DNA of 64,000 nt from Aedoeadaptatus acetigenes. Lineage in GTDB: Bacteria > Bacillota > Clostridia > Tissierellales > Peptoniphilaceae. The stretch spans positions 97,276-161,275 of the forward strand of contig NZ_JAOQJD010000005.1 of NCBI RefSeq assembly GCF_025566985.1, given 5' to 3'. Below are positions 16,897 through 24,474 of this stretch, piece after piece. Under the pieces are notes generated by a model, which was given only the letters and a program-made list of their open reading frames with translations, was not told the origin of the DNA and did no database searches. The position numbers were made by a program, and so were the translations under genes. The stretch's first letter is position 1, and each line of letters starts with the position of its first letter.

Positions 16897-18650
16897 TTCT
16901 ATTAGAAGTGCAAGACACAAATCGAAAAAAGATCGCCTATCTGGAAAATGCATTTGACATCACCGAAGAATTAAAAATCAATTCAATCAACTTCGTCAAT
17001 TTTTCCATGCCGAAAAACGATCCAAAAAATGAGCATTTAAAAATGTTCAACTATGTCAAAACGCCTCATGGATTGTACCGCATTTTAAAAGTAACTGAAA
17101 ACGAAGATTCTTATGAGTATGAAGCGGAACATGTTATCGCAACATTACTGGATCACGTGATTTTTGGAACTGTGGTCTATGGAAACCTAGGCATCTATAC
17201 AAAAAACGTTGTTCAGTACGTTTTGAACAAACAAAAAGTAAAAAATTGGGTTCTGGACGAGTGTGATTTTTCCCGACAATTTGAATATTGTTGGGAAAAT
17301 GAAAACTTGGCTGGGGCTCTTTTTAGTATTCCAAAACCGCTGGAAGCGGAATATATTTGGAAATTTAATACGGATCAATATCCATGGAAATTGAGTTTAA
17401 AAAAGCTATCAAAAGAGGAAGCAAAGCTTCACGTCCGCCCGAAGAAAAATCAGATTAGCCTGAAAGCGACGTCAAATCCGAGAGACATTTGCACGCGAAT
17501 TTATCCGCTCGGTTATGGTGAGGGCGTCAATCAACTGACGATTAAATCTATTAACAACGGAATTCCTTATTTGCAGGCCGAACAAAAATATATTGATAAG
17601 TATGGATTACAAGAGCGCGTTTGGATTGATCGCCGTTATGAGAAAGCCGACAGTTTAAAAGATGCAGCGCAAGTTATGCTGGATCGACTGAAAGAACCAA
17701 TTATGGAATTTGAAGTTGATTTCGCTTTATTTAAAGATGATGATTTCACCCTTGGTGATACGGTTGTTGTTAGTGATAAGTATAGAGACACCATTATCGG
17801 CATTCAGTACAATTATTCCGATATTATGACCAGCAAAGTCACCATTGCTAATGACTCAACTTCAATCGCCGGTACGGTCGCAGATTTAGCCGACAGGCAG
17901 CGAATCGAAATGACCTATGCGCAAGGTGCAACGCAACTTTACGCACAATCCATTCAAGTAAACGCCGATAATCGTTATGGTGCGGAATTGAATTTTTATG
18001 TGCCGCAGGAAATGCGTGTCATAAATAAGGTGATCGCCAAAGTAAAAATCGATTCATTCAGAGCGTATTCTAAGGCAATCAAAGGTGGAGGCGGATCCAC
18101 TGATTCCACTGACTCGGGCGGCGGTTATTACGACGGGTCTTCCACCGAGGGCGGTGGGTATCAAACGTCCACGTCTGACATCGACCAGCTAATTCCTGGC
18201 AGCCAAGGCGGTCACAACCATGGCATGGAAGGCCTCATTCAAATGTTTGGTTACGACGGCCAACCGTGGAAAAAAGATAGATTTCTCCCTTCGGGCAACC
18301 ACACGCACTTTATGACAGTAAAAAATCACACACACGGTTTCCGCATAAATATTCCGTCTCATCGCCATCGCTTCGAAGTAAAAGATCATACCCACGACAT
18401 TGAATTCGGTATTTTTAGAAGCCACGGGAACGTGCGATATTTTACAGTGAAAGTAAATGGCAAAGTGAAGGACACGATTTATAGTAATTCTGGCGAAATT
18501 GATCTGACAACGTACTTGCTAAATAACAAGAACGTTATTTCTAGGGGATCCTGGCATTCGGTCGAAATTGTACCAAGCGATTTGGCCTATGTGACAATCG
18601 ACTTGTTTTTCCAAGGGTTTGTACAAAGTAGAGGTGATTACACAGTATGA
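16893..18650 (+). CDS. Tail-associated (Tal-like) baseplate protein with HxH region
   Basis: The 585-residue product starts with the N-terminal domain of phage minor structural/tail endopeptidase-like proteins (MILLEVQDTNRKKIAYLENA, HGLYRILKVTE, YEAEHVIATLLDHVIFG), which forms the trimeric tip below Dit. Residues about 399-430 are a Gly/Ser linker. From about 440 to 507 there are five H-x-H motifs (HNH, HTH, HTH, HRH, HTH), then a strand-rich C-terminus. H-x-H motifs coordinate iron in the trimeric tip of T4 gp37, so a metal-stabilised trimeric needle is likely here. No clear peptidase motif is visible. Confidence 0.87.
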   Translation: MILLEVQDTNRKKIAYLENAFDITEELKINSINFVNFSMPKNDPKNEHLKMFNYVKTPHGLYRILKVTENEDSYEYEAEHVIATLLDHVIFGTVVYGNLGIYTKNVVQYVLNKQKVKNWVLDECDFSRQFEYCWENENLAGALFSIPKPLEAEYIWKFNTDQYPWKLSLKKLSKEEAKLHVRPKKNQISLKATSNPRDICTRIYPLGYGEGVNQLTIKSINNGIPYLQAEQKYIDKYGLQERVWIDRRYEKADSLKDAAQVMLDRLKEPIMEFEVDFALFKDDDFTLGDTVVVSDKYRDTIIGIQYNYSDIMTSKVTIANDSTSIAGTVADLADRQRIEMTYAQGATQLYAQSIQVNADNRYGAELNFYVPQEMRVINKVIAKVKIDSFRAYSKAIKGGGGSTDSTDSGGGYYDGSSTEGGGYQTSTSDIDQLIPGSQGGHNHGMEGLIQMFGYDGQPWKKDRFLPSGNHTHFMTVKNHTHGFRINIPSHRHRFEVKDHTHDIEFGIFRSHGNVRYFTVKVNGKVKDTIYSNSGEIDLTTYLLNNKNVISRGSWHSVEIVPSDLAYVTIDLFFQGFVQSRGDYTV

Positions 18651-19612
18651 AAGAAATGTACAAGGGGATGGTCAATTCTCCACAAACAAAATTGTCGAAA
18701 GCGATTAATTCTGCAGATACTGATATTTACGTAAAAGATGGGTCAGCATTTCCTAAAGGACCGAATCTTGCGGTAATAGGAACAGACAAGAGTGCTGAAA
18801 CTATATTGTATAGTTCTGTGAATAATGACATTCTGGTCGGATGCACTCGCGGTTATCAAGGAGAAGCTAAAACTTGGGACGTGAATACACCTATTGCAAG
18901 AAATTTTACCGAAGCCGATTTAACTGCGGTGCAGGAAAACATTCGAACACTGGATGAAAAAACATTAGCAGACATGACAGAAGATAGCTTGCATAGAACC
19001 GTTTCCGATCAAGAAAAAACATCGTGGAATAATAAAGTTGATAAAGTGGACGGCAAGGCACTCTCAACAAATGACTTTACCGATGCGGCAAAAAAGAAAG
19101 TGGATGCTATTCCACCTAATCCAAAATATACAGACACGATTCAAGATTTGAGTGGATATGTAAGAAAAGAAGAAGGTAAAGTCCTTTCTGACTGTAACTT
19201 CTCTGGTCTGGAAAAACAGAAGCTACGGCAACTTCCAACCGAAAACGAACTTGGTGCGGTATTGGAAAAAAAAGCAGATAAGACAGAATTGAAAACAAAG
19301 CTTTCTGAAATGACTGACGATTCAACACACAGATTGGTGACGGACACAGAAAAAACAACGTGGAATAATAAACTTGATTCCGTGAGTGGAGAAGATGTAT
19401 CGCGATCTAAAACAAAAGGGTATGAGAATGCCACTGCATGGCAAAGTGTATCTTCTAGCCGAGATGTTGAAGACTGGATTGGTGACTTCGATAAGAGGAC
19501 GAGAGAAAATAAAGAAGCCATTTCAAATGTAGCTAAAATAGTGGTGTTAACAGAGAGTGAGTACAAAGCATTAAGTAATAAAGATCAAAATACAATTTAT
19601 TTTGTAAGGTGA
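18647..19612 (+). CDS. Tail fibre / upper baseplate protein
   Basis: The 321-residue protein has an N-terminal attachment domain (MYKGMVNSPQTKLSKAI, then a strand-rich part ending GYQGEAKTWDVNTPIARNF). Two shaft repeats follow, each with M-T-(E/D)-D-S-x-H-R and EKT(S/T)WNNK, at about 106-130 and 224-245. The end, VLTESEYKALSNKDQNTIYFVR, is a C-terminal signature common in phage fibre proteins. It overlaps Tal by four bases. It probably carries or anchors the receptor-binding function. Confidence 0.8.
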   Translation: MKEMYKGMVNSPQTKLSKAINSADTDIYVKDGSAFPKGPNLAVIGTDKSAETILYSSVNNDILVGCTRGYQGEAKTWDVNTPIARNFTEADLTAVQENIRTLDEKTLADMTEDSLHRTVSDQEKTSWNNKVDKVDGKALSTNDFTDAAKKKVDAIPPNPKYTDTIQDLSGYVRKEEGKVLSDCNFSGLEKQKLRQLPTENELGAVLEKKADKTELKTKLSEMTDDSTHRLVTDTEKTTWNNKLDSVSGEDVSRSKTKGYENATAWQSVSSSRDVEDWIGDFDKRTRENKEAISNVAKIVVLTESEYKALSNKDQNTIYFVR

Positions 19613-19617
19613 CAAAA

Positions 19618-20244
19618 ATGTTTTTGCAAGATTTAAAACTTAACAATCACGACCGGTCAATAAGCAACATATATTTGGGCGACCAATATATGATTGGAAC
19701 CAAGAAAGTGGAATTTAAAAACTACCAAATTTTTAGTATGACAGATAAAAACTTTGTGGTAAATTTTACAGAACCTGTAAACGACACAGGGAGGAAATTC
19801 CTGCCAAAGGTGAGTTTTAGTAAGATTCTTCTTCGGTCATTTGAAGCCGACGCCACCAAGTGGTTGAAGTTTATGTATCTATCTTTTAGCATTGTTAGAA
19901 AGAGCGATTTGAAACGCTTCACCGTGTCAGTCCAATATAAGGACAAGGAATTAAGAGACTTTCTAACCAGTGAAACTTTTACTTTCATAGATAAGGAATT
20001 AAAGGTTTACGACGAAGGAATTTCAACTCAAGATAAGAATTGGCTTCAAAGTCAACCGATAAGGTTATTCAACTTCGACGGATATTATCTTCATCCAATT
20101 AAGGGTGAATGGATGTTTGATGAATTAAATGTGTCATCTTTTATCTTTGAAGATAATACTCCTCGACCGACGTTAACGCAATTTCAACGCTGGTTAGATA
20201 CTGACGGGTGGTTAAAATTGACTGCGAAATGTTGCATAGGTTAG
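19618..20244 (+). CDS. Unknown phage protein at the fibre-lysis boundary
   Basis: The 208-residue protein has no membrane segment and no family I recognise. It is rich in Phe, Lys and Asp with alternating strands (FKNYQIFSMTDKNFVVNF; LRDFLTSETFTFIDKE). GTG at 19609 is in frame, but ATG at 19618 lies 8 bases after a GTAAGG site and is preferred. Between the fibre gene and the holin, such proteins are often receptor-binding or fibre accessory proteins. That is only a positional guess. Confidence 0.6.
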   Translation: MFLQDLKLNNHDRSISNIYLGDQYMIGTKKVEFKNYQIFSMTDKNFVVNFTEPVNDTGRKFLPKVSFSKILLRSFEADATKWLKFMYLSFSIVRKSDLKRFTVSVQYKDKELRDFLTSETFTFIDKELKVYDEGISTQDKNWLQSQPIRLFNFDGYYLHPIKGEWMFDELNVSSFIFEDNTPRPTLTQFQRWLDTDGWLKLTAKCCIG

Positions 20245-20257
20245 AAAGGAGTGATCT

Positions 20258-20704
20258 ATGGAAGTAACACTGGACATGATTATTGCCGCCTATTCTAGGA
20301 TTGCGAAAGTAAATTTGTACCACTTATTTACAATCTTGGTGATCCTCGACGTCGTAAGTGGGTGGGCGAAAGCAATAGTAAACAAGGATTTGGATAGCAA
20401 AGTGGGTGCCGCAGGAATTGCAAAGCATCTGGCGGTCATACTACTGATATTCTTAACCTGTCCTTATTTGTGGTTGCTGGGTTTTGGTTGGTTAGCTAAA
20501 TTCCTTATTTACTCTATGGGAGCCACTTATGGAGTATCTATCGTCGAAAATTATTCGGATATGGGAATGCCGCTTCCAAAGTGGTTTGCGCAGTTTTTCA
20601 GAAGAATACAATCAGAAATCAATGAGGTAAGTTTAGACGATGTTGAATCTCTAAAATTAAAACATCATGTTAAGGAGGGTGAGAATGATAAAAATCATGC
20701 TTGA
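20258..20704 (+). CDS. Holin (phage holin 4-1 family)
   Basis: Holins open the membrane at the end of the lytic cycle. The 148-residue product has hydrophobic segments at about 21-37 (HLFTILVILDVVSGWAKA), 55-72 (HLAVILLIFLTCPYLWLL) and 75-90 (GWLAKFLIYSMGATYGVS). It also has the family pattern D-V-x-S-G followed by K-A-x-x-x-K and a charged C-terminus (KLKHHVKEGENDKNHA). It belongs to the TcdE-like holin group. The endolysin start lies inside its 3' end. Confidence 0.92.
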   Translation: MEVTLDMIIAAYSRIAKVNLYHLFTILVILDVVSGWAKAIVNKDLDSKVGAAGIAKHLAVILLIFLTCPYLWLLGFGWLAKFLIYSMGATYGVSIVENYSDMGMPLPKWFAQFFRRIQSEINEVSLDDVESLKLKHHVKEGENDKNHA

Positions 20705-21959
20705 TCCAGGTCACGGGGGCGGACGTGCCTACAATCGCGGTTTTGTCCCGGTTGTTGGTTGGTCCTACTGTAATGAAGGGGACAATAACTTTATTTATTC
20801 AAGAGATTTTTTAAAGCCGGCATTGGAACGTGCCGGCTTTTACGTTGAGATGACAAAATCAACGATCGGCCCTGATCCGTCCTTAAAAGCACGAGGTGCA
20901 AAAGCCAAGGGGTTTGACCTTTTGATTTCTGTTCACTCTAACGCAGCAAACGGAAGAGCAACGGGCGTGGAAATTTATGACAGCACAAATCCAAAGGAAT
21001 CTTGTAAATCTCTATGTGATCAATTGTGCAGCGTCATTGCCACCGCGATTGGAACAAACAATCGCGGCACGAAATATAGGAGAAGCCGCAACGGCTCGAA
21101 TTATTACGGGATTCTCAGGCATGGTCTAGCAAAGAAAAATATTATTATTGAACATGCTTTCCACGATAACCACGAAGATGCTCGGAAGTTTGTAACGAAC
21201 CTTAGGGCGTGCGCAGAAGCTACCGCCAAAGTGCTGGCTAATTATTATGGTCTTAAAACAAGTGATACTGCACCAGCAAAACCTCAGGACAAAGACTTTG
21301 TTGAAATTGTACGAGAACATTTAAACGGTACAAAATTAAGACTTTTGCCGTCGGTAACAATTGCCCAAGCAATTTTAGAAAGCGACTGGGGCAGAAGTGA
21401 TCTGGCCAAAAATGCGAACAATTTATTTGGGATTAAAGATTCTTTAGATTGGCACGGAGAAACCTATACAAAGGCCACGTGGGAACAAAAAACGTCGGGC
21501 GAAAAATATCAAATCAACGCCGCATTTAGAAAATATCCATCTATTAAGGATAGCATTATTGACCACGATAATTTTTTCTTTTCCACTGATTGGAGACGGT
21601 TGAATTATACTCGGGTACTAAATGCTAAAAATTATAAGGATCAATGCAAAGCGCTTCAAGAATGTGGGTATGCAACAGATCTTAATTATGCTAAAAAGTT
21701 AGTCAGTTTAATAGAAAGACTTGGTTTGCAAAGATACGACAAAGGAGTAATTATGGACATTAACAAAATTTCCGACTGGGCGAAAGATGCTTGGGAGTGG
21801 GGAAAAGAAAAAGGAATCACTGACGGCACCCGTCCTGGCGCTGAGATGACGCGAGAAGAAATGGTAACAATGCTTTATCGTTATGATCAAAAAGGAGGCA
21901 AAAATGCAACATGCAATTGTTCTGACGTCGGCAGTCGTCGGATTGACACAGGCCTTTAA
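20685..21959 (+). CDS. Endolysin: amidase + glucosaminidase + SLH-like tail
   Basis: This 424-residue endolysin has two catalytic parts. Residues 1-195 are an Amidase_3 N-acetylmuramoyl-L-alanine amidase (LDPGHGG with H10, E32, ISVHSN with H84, and IIIEHAFHDN). Residues about 215-355 are a FlgJ-like glucosaminidase (TIAQAILESDWGRSDLAKNA, NNLFGIKDS, FRKYPSIKDS). Residues 357-400 resemble one SLH repeat (DWAKDAWEWGKEKGITDG, then MTREEMVTMLYRYD), likely wall-binding. ATG at 20685 follows AAGGAGG and gives the canonical start MIKIMLDPGHGG. Upstream in-frame codons lie in the holin gene. An internal start at 21753 is noted separately. Confidence 0.93.
   Translation: MIKIMLDPGHGGGRAYNRGFVPVVGWSYCNEGDNNFIYSRDFLKPALERAGFYVEMTKSTIGPDPSLKARGAKAKGFDLLISVHSNAANGRATGVEIYDSTNPKESCKSLCDQLCSVIATAIGTNNRGTKYRRSRNGSNYYGILRHGLAKKNIIIEHAFHDNHEDARKFVTNLRACAEATAKVLANYYGLKTSDTAPAKPQDKDFVEIVREHLNGTKLRLLPSVTIAQAILESDWGRSDLAKNANNLFGIKDSLDWHGETYTKATWEQKTSGEKYQINAAFRKYPSIKDSIIDHDNFFFSTDWRRLNYTRVLNAKNYKDQCKALQECGYATDLNYAKKLVSLIERLGLQRYDKGVIMDINKISDWAKDAWEWGKEKGITDGTRPGAEMTREEMVTMLYRYDQKGGKNATCNCSDVGSRRIDTGL
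21741..21755 (+). promoter_or_regulatory. Internal ribosome site and start codon in endolysin
   Basis: AAAGGAG (21741-21747) is followed after 5 bases by ATG (21753-21755), in frame with the endolysin. Translation from here would give a 68-residue C-terminal fragment containing only the SLH-like part. The spacing is optimal and the site is as good as that of normal genes in the region. Confidence 0.7.
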
Positions 21960-22161
21960 AATAGCGGGAGTTCCAAATAAGTATTGCCCTACGCTTGCGG
22001 TTATAATCGGAATGATTATGCAACTAGCTTTAGCGGGATTGTCTGCAGAAAATGCGATTACAGGAATTGTGATTGGATTGTCCGCCGTTGGTCTCTATGA
22101 AAGCGGAACACGCATAGGAGATTACGGAATGGTTAGTGGGCATGAAAATAATCGTAAGTAG
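21904..22161 (+). CDS. Second holin-like small membrane protein
   Basis: The 85-residue product has two hydrophobic segments (about 3-20, AIVLTSAVVGLTQAFKIAG; about 29-62, LAVIIGMIMQLALAGL and ITGIVIGLSAVGLYES) and a polar tail with GHENNRK, as in two-segment phage holins. The frame opens at 21883, but ATG at 21904 is 5 bases after AAAGGAGGC, so I start it there. It overlaps the endolysin 3' end by 56 bases. It could be a second holin, an antiholin or a holin partner. Confidence 0.78.
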   Translation: MQHAIVLTSAVVGLTQAFKIAGVPNKYCPTLAVIIGMIMQLALAGLSAENAITGIVIGLSAVGLYESGTRIGDYGMVSGHENNRK

Positions 22162-22393
22162 ACATTGCGGATATACAGAAAAACGAAGGAGCTTCAATTC
22201 GCAGCGCCGACTAAGGTGATATAATATCTATAGAGATTGTAAAAGGCCTTAAAATCGATCTGAGGACGTCGAAAAAAATGGAGAAATTAAAAATATGAAA
22301 GCAGGCTATAAGCACAATAGCCAACTTGTAGCCAACAATTCAGGCTCTAAAGCGTTGAAAGTATTGGAAAATACAGCGTTATTCGAAATGTGG
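22162..22393 (+). other. Non-coding phage end with possible integrase arm sites
   Basis: No convincing gene is seen in this prophage tail. TATAAT occurs near 22216-22221 without a good -35. TAGCCAAC is repeated directly at 22318-22325 and 22329-22336, one helical turn apart and about 55 bases before the candidate attachment core. That fits arm-type sites of a tyrosine integrase. An 84-codon frame from 22295 crosses the attachment site and is rejected as a gene. Confidence 0.45.
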
Positions 22394-22394
22394 T

Positions 22395-22416
22395 ATCAAG
22401 TCCTCTTTCCCGCACC
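22395..22416 (+). other. Candidate attR: 3' end of a tRNA-Leu gene
   Basis: The segment starts inside a T-loop (TCAAGTCC), continues through a T-stem and acceptor strand, and ends CCCGCACCA. This is the form of a Bacillota tRNA-Leu 3' end with A discriminator. No 5' part (for example a GCGGGAA acceptor) is present upstream, where the sequence is phage-like. A terminator (22475-22511) follows, then host genes. Phages that use a tRNA 3' end leave such a fragment at one border while the intact tRNA stays at the other, here beyond the left edge. Confidence 0.5.
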
Positions 22417-22474
22417 ATGTAGACTCCCTATACCGGGCATATTGTCTCGGTGGCGGGATCGCATTGACGTGTTT

Positions 22475-22511
22475 AACCTTACAGCTTTCAGAGTTGTAGG
22501 GTTATTTTTTT
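22475..22511 (+). terminator. Intrinsic terminator before plsX
   Basis: AACCTTACA (22475-22483) pairs with TGTAGGGTT (22495-22503), nine pairs with one G-U, followed by A and seven T. It probably terminated the host tRNA transcript whose 3' end remains at 22395-22416. Confidence 0.75.
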
Positions 22512-22541
22512 GCAGAAAACTCCTCGTCTTCGGCCAAATAG

Positions 22542-22571
22542 TTGAATGACGGGAAGGGTTTATATTACAAT
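22542..22571 (+). promoter_or_regulatory. Promoter of the plsX operon
   Basis: TTGAAT (22542-22547) and TACAAT (22566-22571) with an 18-base spacer resemble a sigma-A promoter. It lies between a terminator and the plsX start and is the only good candidate there. Confidence 0.6.
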
Positions 22572-22625
22572 AGGTTGGATCGAAGAGTCGCATTTATTTC
22601 CGGTTTATATATAAGGAGAACGCAC

Positions 22626-23576
22626 ATGAAAATAGCTTTTGATTGCCAGGGCGGGGATCACGCACCTCAGGCGATTGTCGAAGGGGCCCTGAAGGCGAAA
22701 GAGGCCTTGGGCATCGAGCCGATCTTTTTTGGCGACGCAGCGCGTTTAAAGGCCATCGATGGCGTGGATGAAAGCCATATCGTCCACTGCGCCTCGGCCA
22801 TTACTCAGGAAGACAGCCCGGCGCTTGCTATTCGGAAAAAGAAGGACAGCGCCATTGTCATGGGCCTCGGTGCCTTAAAAGAGGGAAAAGTCGACGGCAT
22901 GATCAGCGCGGGAAGCACCGGCGCTTTGTTGGCCGGTGGCATGTTTATCGTGAAGCGAAAAGAAGGCGTTGAACGGGCCGCTCTTCCGGTTTATTTAGAA
23001 ATCAGCGGCCAAAAGAAATTAATTTTAGACGTGGGGGCCAATATGGACGCCTCCCATGAAATGCTTTTAAGTTTTGCCGAAATGGGCCAAAGTTACCTGC
23101 GCGATGTCGAAGGCGTGGAAGCGCCGACGGTAGCCCTGTTAAACGTGGGCACGGAAGAAGGCAAGGGCAATCAACAGGTCAAGGCGGCCTACGCGCTCAT
23201 GGCCGACGGCATCGAGCACTTTGCCGGAAACATCGAGGCGAGAGATGTCCTGTTTAACAATGTGAACGTCATTGTCACCGACGGCTTCGCCGGAAATATT
23301 TTACTGAAGACCATCGAAGGCACGGTGGGATACATTCAACATGGCGTGGCATCGGCTGCCAAAGGGAGCGAGAAGGCCGGTGAACTGAAGATGTTGGCTA
23401 AGAGCATCTTAGGGGATCTGGATTACAGTCGTTACGGCGGCGTGCCTTTGTTGGGCCTTGAGAAACCCTTATTTAAAGCCCACGGCGCATCAAATTCCGA
23501 GGCCATTTTATCGGCGACGGAGGCACTGGTGCGCATGGTGCGAGGAGACGAATATAGAGAAGGAGCAGGACAATGA
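22626..23576 (+). CDS. plsX: Phosphate acyltransferase PlsX
   Basis: PlsX moves the acyl group from acyl-ACP to phosphate, making acyl-phosphate for PlsY in phospholipid synthesis at the membrane. The 316-residue product begins MKIAFDCQGGDHAP and has the conserved MISAGSTGALLAGG, LDVGANMDA and NVGTEEGKGN segments over the full length. An upstream in-frame ATG exists, but ATG at 22626 follows AAGGAG and matches the family start. The stop overlaps acpP. The usual Bacillus neighbours fapR and fabD/fabG are absent, and the lipid genes are joined directly to rnc. Confidence 0.97.
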   Translation: MKIAFDCQGGDHAPQAIVEGALKAKEALGIEPIFFGDAARLKAIDGVDESHIVHCASAITQEDSPALAIRKKKDSAIVMGLGALKEGKVDGMISAGSTGALLAGGMFIVKRKEGVERAALPVYLEISGQKKLILDVGANMDASHEMLLSFAEMGQSYLRDVEGVEAPTVALLNVGTEEGKGNQQVKAAYALMADGIEHFAGNIEARDVLFNNVNVIVTDGFAGNILLKTIEGTVGYIQHGVASAAKGSEKAGELKMLAKSILGDLDYSRYGGVPLLGLEKPLFKAHGASNSEAILSATEALVRMVRGDEYREGAGQ

Positions 23577-23803
23577 GAGAAAGAATTTTAGAAATTATTG
23601 CCGAACAGGTGAACCGTTCCGTAGATGAACTGGACCCTTCCATGGATTTTATCGACGATTTAAATATGGACTCCATCGAGTTGGTGGAGTTGATTATGAG
23701 CGTGGAAGATGAATTCGACATCGAAATCGACGAGGATCGCCTGGAAAAAGTCCGAAGCATCGGCGATGTGTTGGACTTACTGGAAGAGTTTGATCTGGAT
23801 TGA
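23573..23803 (+). CDS. acpP: Acyl carrier protein
   Basis: ACP carries growing acyl chains on a phosphopantetheine arm and supplies acyl groups to PlsX. The 76-residue acidic four-helix product has the attachment site in NMDSIEL at Ser34. Length and charge are standard. The ATG overlaps the plsX stop and the stop overlaps the rnc start, so plsX, acpP and rnc are translationally coupled. Confidence 0.97.
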   Translation: MRERILEIIAEQVNRSVDELDPSMDFIDDLNMDSIELVELIMSVEDEFDIEIDEDRLEKVRSIGDVLDLLEEFDLD

Positions 23804-24474
23804 CGTCCTTTCATGAATTGGAGGCGCGGGTCGGCATTCGTTTTAAGAATCCGGCCCTGTTGACCGAGGCTTTTTCTCACAAGACGTACAGCAAAGAGAG
23901 AAATGCACAGTCCTACGAGCGCTTGGAATTTTTAGGCGACAGCTTGTTGAATTTTATCGTCGGCGACTACCTTTACTCGCACTGTGATGAAGAAGAAGGC
24001 GCGTTGACGAAGATGCGTGCCGATTTGGTATGCGAATCGGCCTTAAAGGCGGCTGCCGAAGCCTTGGATTTGGGATCTTTTTTGCTTATGGGCGAGGAAT
24101 TAAAGAAAGATGAGAAGTTCAATATCCACAGCGACGATTTATACGAATCCCTACTCGGCGCCATTTACTGCGATCGAGGCTTGGATGCGGCCCGCGCTTT
24201 TGTGGAAAAAACATTGCTCGCCGGGCGCAGAAACTTTAGGGCGGATTACAAATCTCTCTTGCAGGAAGCGGTGCAAAAGAAGTACCGAAAAAACGGCGTG
24301 GATTATGATCTCCGCGAAATCAATCCGTCGGCCTTCGGCGATGAAGACCGCTTTGAAGCCACGGTCTATGTTTTGGGCCGGGCCGTGGCCACGGGTCGGG
24401 GACGCAACAGGAAGACCGCAGAGGGCGCCGCTGCCGCCGAAGCGCTGAGAAAGATGGATCATGGCGAAGCGTAA
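23800..24474 (+). CDS. rnc: Ribonuclease III
   Basis: RNase III cuts double-stranded RNA in rRNA maturation and mRNA decay. The 224-residue protein has the signature ERLEFLGDSLLNFIVGDYLY, the second catalytic helix DDLYESLLGAIYCDRG, and a C-terminal dsRNA-binding domain from about 150 (DYKSLLQEAVQKKY; GRGRNRKTAEGAAAAEALRK). The likely start is TTG at 23800, overlapping the acpP stop. No in-frame ATG fits before the conserved FHELEARVG. The 3' end overlaps the next gene by 14 bases. Confidence 0.96.
   Translation: MTSFHELEARVGIRFKNPALLTEAFSHKTYSKERNAQSYERLEFLGDSLLNFIVGDYLYSHCDEEEGALTKMRADLVCESALKAAAEALDLGSFLLMGEELKKDEKFNIHSDDLYESLLGAIYCDRGLDAARAFVEKTLLAGRRNFRADYKSLLQEAVQKKYRKNGVDYDLREINPSAFGDEDRFEATVYVLGRAVATGRGRNRKTAEGAAAAEALRKMDHGEA

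Larger units (their letters stand above)
1..22416 (+). mobile_element. Prophage, right-hand part (siphovirus, A118-like layout)
   Basis: The region is a continuous plus-strand run of packaging, head, neck, tail and lysis genes in the order typical of long-tailed phages of Gram-positive bacteria. A tape measure protein, tail tube, two tail chaperones, a Dit-like and a Tal-like protein are present and there is no sheath gene, so the virion should be a siphovirus. The families and their order (portal, minor capsid, Gp20 scaffold, small neck proteins, Gp15, tape measure) resemble Listeria phage A118. The left part with integrase, lysogeny control and replication lies outside the window. The right boundary is placed at a candidate attachment site resembling a tRNA-Leu 3' end. 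No broken structural gene is seen, so the module could be functional. Confidence 0.93.

Noticed and set aside
22295..22549. 84-codon frame with a modest ribosome site next to the prophage end
   Set aside because: It crosses the tRNA-like attachment segment and the terminator, has no recognisable composition, and would be a chimera of phage and host DNA.
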